From the NCBI GenBank assembly GCA_017463865.1, contig JAFTOI010000009.1:1-40812 (forward strand): a stretch of DNA of 40,812 nucleotides, in the 5' to 3' direction. Each line of letters begins with the position of its first letter. The first letter of the stretch is position 1. Below the pieces are notes generated by a model. That model was not told where the DNA came from and made no database searches. It saw only the letters and a list, made by a program, of their open reading frames with translations. Positions 38,572-40,812 of this stretch are shown here, one piece after another. The DNA is from Clostridia bacterium. Lineage in GTDB: Bacteria > Bacillota > Clostridia > Oscillospirales > CAG-272. A program made the translations under genes and the position numbers.

Positions 38572-39787
38572 AGAGATCCGCTACGCCTACCGCCTCGCGC
38601 CCTGCCCGGCCTACGACGTCGAGGGCACCGAAAGCTGGCTGACCGACCTCGCTGCCGAGGGGCTGATCCTCGCGCCCGACGGCTTCTTCTGCGGCTTCGG
38701 CATCTTCGAGCGCCGCGCGCCGCAGCAGATCCGATACCGCCTCGAGGCGGCCGAGCGGGCCGCTGACCCGCTCGGGGACAGCACCCCGCCCGGCGACGAG
38801 GCCGTCGCCATCAGCGAATCGCTGGGCTGGCGCTACGTCACCCGCCGTGGTGACTTCTACGTCTATGCATCTGCCCAGCCCGGTGTGCGGGAGCTGAACA
38901 CTGACCCGGCCGTGCAGGCGTTGGCGCTGGCCCAGGTCACCCGCCGCGTGCGCGGCTCGGTCATCGACGTCATGGTCGAGCTGCTCATCTGGTGCGTGCT
39001 CTTCCCCTTTTTCCGGGGGCATGGGCAGTTTCTCATCACCGCCGTCAGCATCGGGACGTGGTTCTGGCTCTGGGGGCACCTGTTGGTCGCGTGGTTCATC
39101 GTCGATGCCTTCCGCCGGGCCTTCCATCTGCGCCGCCTGCAGAAGCGGCTCATCCGCGACGGCTGCATCGACCATGCCAAGGACTGGCGCGCCGCCGCGC
39201 TGCGGCATTACCTCTACCGCGCGGCGAAGATCATATTGGTCGCTGCATGGATCATCGTTCTGCTTGTTCTGCTCAATCATGGTATCCTCGGTACATATGA
39301 GACTCCGTTGGCCGACTATACCGGTGACCCGCCGTTCGCCACGCTGGCCGACCTTGCGCCCGAGGGAGAACACACCTACAAGCCGATGTTTGACAACATC
39401 GGCAACACCGTCCGCGTCTGGTCGGACTGGCTCGCGCCGGTCAACTACGCCTGGGACGAGATCGCAGCGATCAGCGGCGGGGAGCGTGTCATCCTCGAGG
39501 GCGGGCTCTACATCGACTACCACGAGACCGCCGCGCCGTGGATCGCCCGCGTGCTGGCGAAGGAGTACCACCGTACCCAGCGCTGGGATCTCGGCGGCCA
39601 CTACGAATTGCTGGATGTCGACCTCCCCGACGTCGACTATGCCGTCGCCTTTTCCGACAGTATCCACCTGCCCACCGTTGTGATGCAGAAGGGGAAGAAG
39701 GTTATCCACGCCACCTTCCACCAGTACGGTGACGGCGGCATGCCGATGGAGGAATGGGCGGCCTGTCTGGCTGAATGTCTGAACTGA
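38564..39787 (+). CDS. DUF2812 membrane protein
   Basis: A 407-residue protein. The N-terminal 100 residues are the DUF2812 domain (YDVEGTESWLTDLAAEGLILA near 17-37, LGWRYVTRRGDFYVYAS near 86-102). Three or four membrane helices follow between about 130 and 245, with a soluble domain behind. The function is unknown; PadR-DUF2812 pairs are thought to answer to envelope or antibiotic stress. The ATG 38564 is set by GGGAGGGG 5-12 nt upstream; the longer frame inside padR is not used. The C-terminal soluble part (about 250-407) is longer than in many homologues. Confidence 0.87.
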   Translation: MPEEIRYAYRLAPCPAYDVEGTESWLTDLAAEGLILAPDGFFCGFGIFERRAPQQIRYRLEAAERAADPLGDSTPPGDEAVAISESLGWRYVTRRGDFYVYASAQPGVRELNTDPAVQALALAQVTRRVRGSVIDVMVELLIWCVLFPFFRGHGQFLITAVSIGTWFWLWGHLLVAWFIVDAFRRAFHLRRLQKRLIRDGCIDHAKDWRAAALRHYLYRAAKIILVAAWIIVLLVLLNHGILGTYETPLADYTGDPPFATLADLAPEGEHTYKPMFDNIGNTVRVWSDWLAPVNYAWDEIAAISGGERVILEGGLYIDYHETAAPWIARVLAKEYHRTQRWDLGGHYELLDVDLPDVDYAVAFSDSIHLPTVVMQKGKKVIHATFHQYGDGGMPMEEWAACLAECLN

Positions 39788-39790
39788 AAA

Positions 39791-39822
39791 ATATCCCGTT
39801 TGACTCGTGTCAAACGGGATAT
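39791..39822. terminator. Bidirectional terminator
   Basis: ATATCCCGTTTGAC (39791-39804) pairs with GTCAAACGGGATAT (39809-39822), a 14-bp perfect stem, loop TCGT, between the converging DUF2812 gene and the last gene of the window. Confidence 0.9.
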
Positions 39823-39827
39823 TTCCT

Positions 39828-40812
39828 TTATTCTGCGCTCTCGTCACTCTTTTTGCGGACGTCCATCCAATAGTGCGGCTGTGTGGGATCGAGCGTCACG
39901 CGGGTGATGCCGTTCGCGGGATCAAAGCCGAAGTTCTGGTCGGCGATCTCGATCAGCTCCGCCGACTTGATCGACGCATACTGCGCCGTGAAAGCCAGCG
40001 TCGAGCCCAGTTGTGTGACCATGTCATAGCCATTGCGATCCTTCAGACTGCCCACAAAGTCGATGCTGGCTTCCTTCGTCATGGCCGCCGTGACTGCGAC
40101 AGAGCCCCCTGCGGGCACCGTGACCGGGAAGGAGAGGTAGATGACCCGCCCCATGCTGCCGGTCTCGGAGAAGTAGGTCTCGATGTCGTTGAAGCTGTAG
40201 CGCTCGATCGGGTCGTCGGCGAAGAGGCCGTAGTCCTGCATCATCTCGGCGCAGAGGCCGATGAAGATGTCGGCGTCGAGCGTGTCCAGCAGGCAGTCGG
40301 CTTCGACAAAATCCCAGTAGCCGACGGTGAACTGCCGCAGCATCTCGCTCAGTGTCGACTCGTACCGTGTGACCGTCGCTGTCGCCTCGATCTCCTCGCC
40401 CTCGTCACATCCGCCGTCGGCGTAGCCCTGCAGGCGGTAGCCGGTCAGGTCGTCGCCGAGGACGAGCAGATAAACCGATTCGCCGTAGCCCGGCTCCCAT
40501 TCCTCTGGGATTGAGAAGTGGCGCGCGAGATGGCCGCCGTCGGGATCGTGCCGCCCGCCGTTGGTGCCGTAGGTGAGTACGGTCGTCCGGCTGTAGTCGA
40601 TGGTCGTCTCAAAGTTGAGGGTGGGATTCGAGGCTTCGACGGTGCAGATCGGGTTGCTGATCTCGTAGACGACGACCGGCTGGTCGAGGGCAGGGAAGGC
40701 GGCGAAGGCGTCGGCCATGTATTCGCCCGATTCGAGCAGTGCTGCATAATCAGACCACGACGCGCTGCCCGAGCGGTTCATGCGGCGGGTGTCGCTCTCG
40801 TCCCCGCCGAGC
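39828..40812 (-). CDS. Unrecognised protein, 5' end outside the window
   Basis: The minus-strand frame is open to the window edge, so at least 327 residues are visible and the true start is probably beyond base 40812; the Met at 40781 has no ribosome site before it. The product is rich in Asp, Glu, Thr and aromatic residues with many beta-strand patterns (AVTAAMTKEASIDF, ITRVTLDPTQPHYWM), and looks like a secreted or surface domain of a larger protein, but the signal region is not visible. No family motif is recognised. Codon use is that of the host. Confidence 0.65.
   Translation of the reverse strand, partial: LGGDESDTRRMNRSGSASWSDYAALLESGEYMADAFAAFPALDQPVVVYEISNPICTVEASNPTLNFETTIDYSRTTVLTYGTNGGRHDPDGGHLARHFSIPEEWEPGYGESVYLLVLGDDLTGYRLQGYADGGCDEGEEIEATATVTRYESTLSEMLRQFTVGYWDFVEADCLLDTLDADIFIGLCAEMMQDYGLFADDPIERYSFNDIETYFSETGSMGRVIYLSFPVTVPAGGSVAVTAAMTKEASIDFVGSLKDRNGYDMVTQLGSTLAFTAQYASIKSAELIEIADQNFGFDPANGITRVTLDPTQPHYWMDVRKKSDESAE

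Overview
The window comes from a GC-rich, endospore-forming member of the Firmicutes, most likely class Clostridia and of the Oscillospiraceae/Ruminococcaceae type. This is an inference. It rests on spoIVA and spoIVB, an FMN riboswitch in front of an ECF-type RibU, many strong Gram-positive ribosome sites (AGGAGG type), textbook sigma-A promoters with 17-bp spacers, and the gene families seen. Most of the DNA is core chromosome with strong GC3 codon bias. One stretch (25548-27258) is clearly poorer in GC and is foreign.

Layout. 1-2400: 3' end of tuf, then an FMN-riboswitch-controlled riboflavin transporter gene and a small membrane exporter. 2445-4303: a lipoprotein with a metallo-beta-lactamase fold. 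4337-7186: a K+ uptake operon (ktrB, a zinc phospholipase C-like gene, ktrA). 7385-9692: an Xre regulator converging on spoIVB. 9835-14722: a MarR-controlled operon with a heterodimeric ABC exporter and a conserved gene of unknown function. 14806-16176: a short promoter-to-terminator unit and a nucleotide-sugar dehydratase. 16249-20600: rimM, trmD, an O-antigen-ligase-family polymerase/ligase and two related membrane-anchored DUF4330-type proteins. 20677-25517: HPr, uvrC, rsmD, coaD, an ANT(3'')-like nucleotidyltransferase and a GNAT acetyltransferase.

25548-27258 is the clearest anomaly. It is a 1.7-kb low-GC cassette with 38-bp terminal inverted repeats (37 of 38 match) and a 10-bp direct target duplication, inserted into the loop of what was a perfect intrinsic terminator between the GNAT gene and spoIVA. 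It carries one Xre/helical-repeat regulator and no transposase. spoIVA follows, with a near-consensus sigma-E promoter only 22 bp from the element end.

28825-40812: a von Willebrand A protein, a tRNA-Lys/tRNA-Pro operon, rubredoxin, a NamZ-like muramidase family protein and a DUF2935 protein. Next is a YtrA-type GntR-controlled ABC operon with two tandem operators and a two-codon overlapping mini-ORF. An Xre gene, a PadR/DUF2812 pair with overlapping operators, and the 3' part of an unrecognised gene complete the window. Many transcription units are sealed by strong hairpins, several of them shared by converging genes. No CRISPR array, prophage, rRNA or complete insertion sequence was seen.
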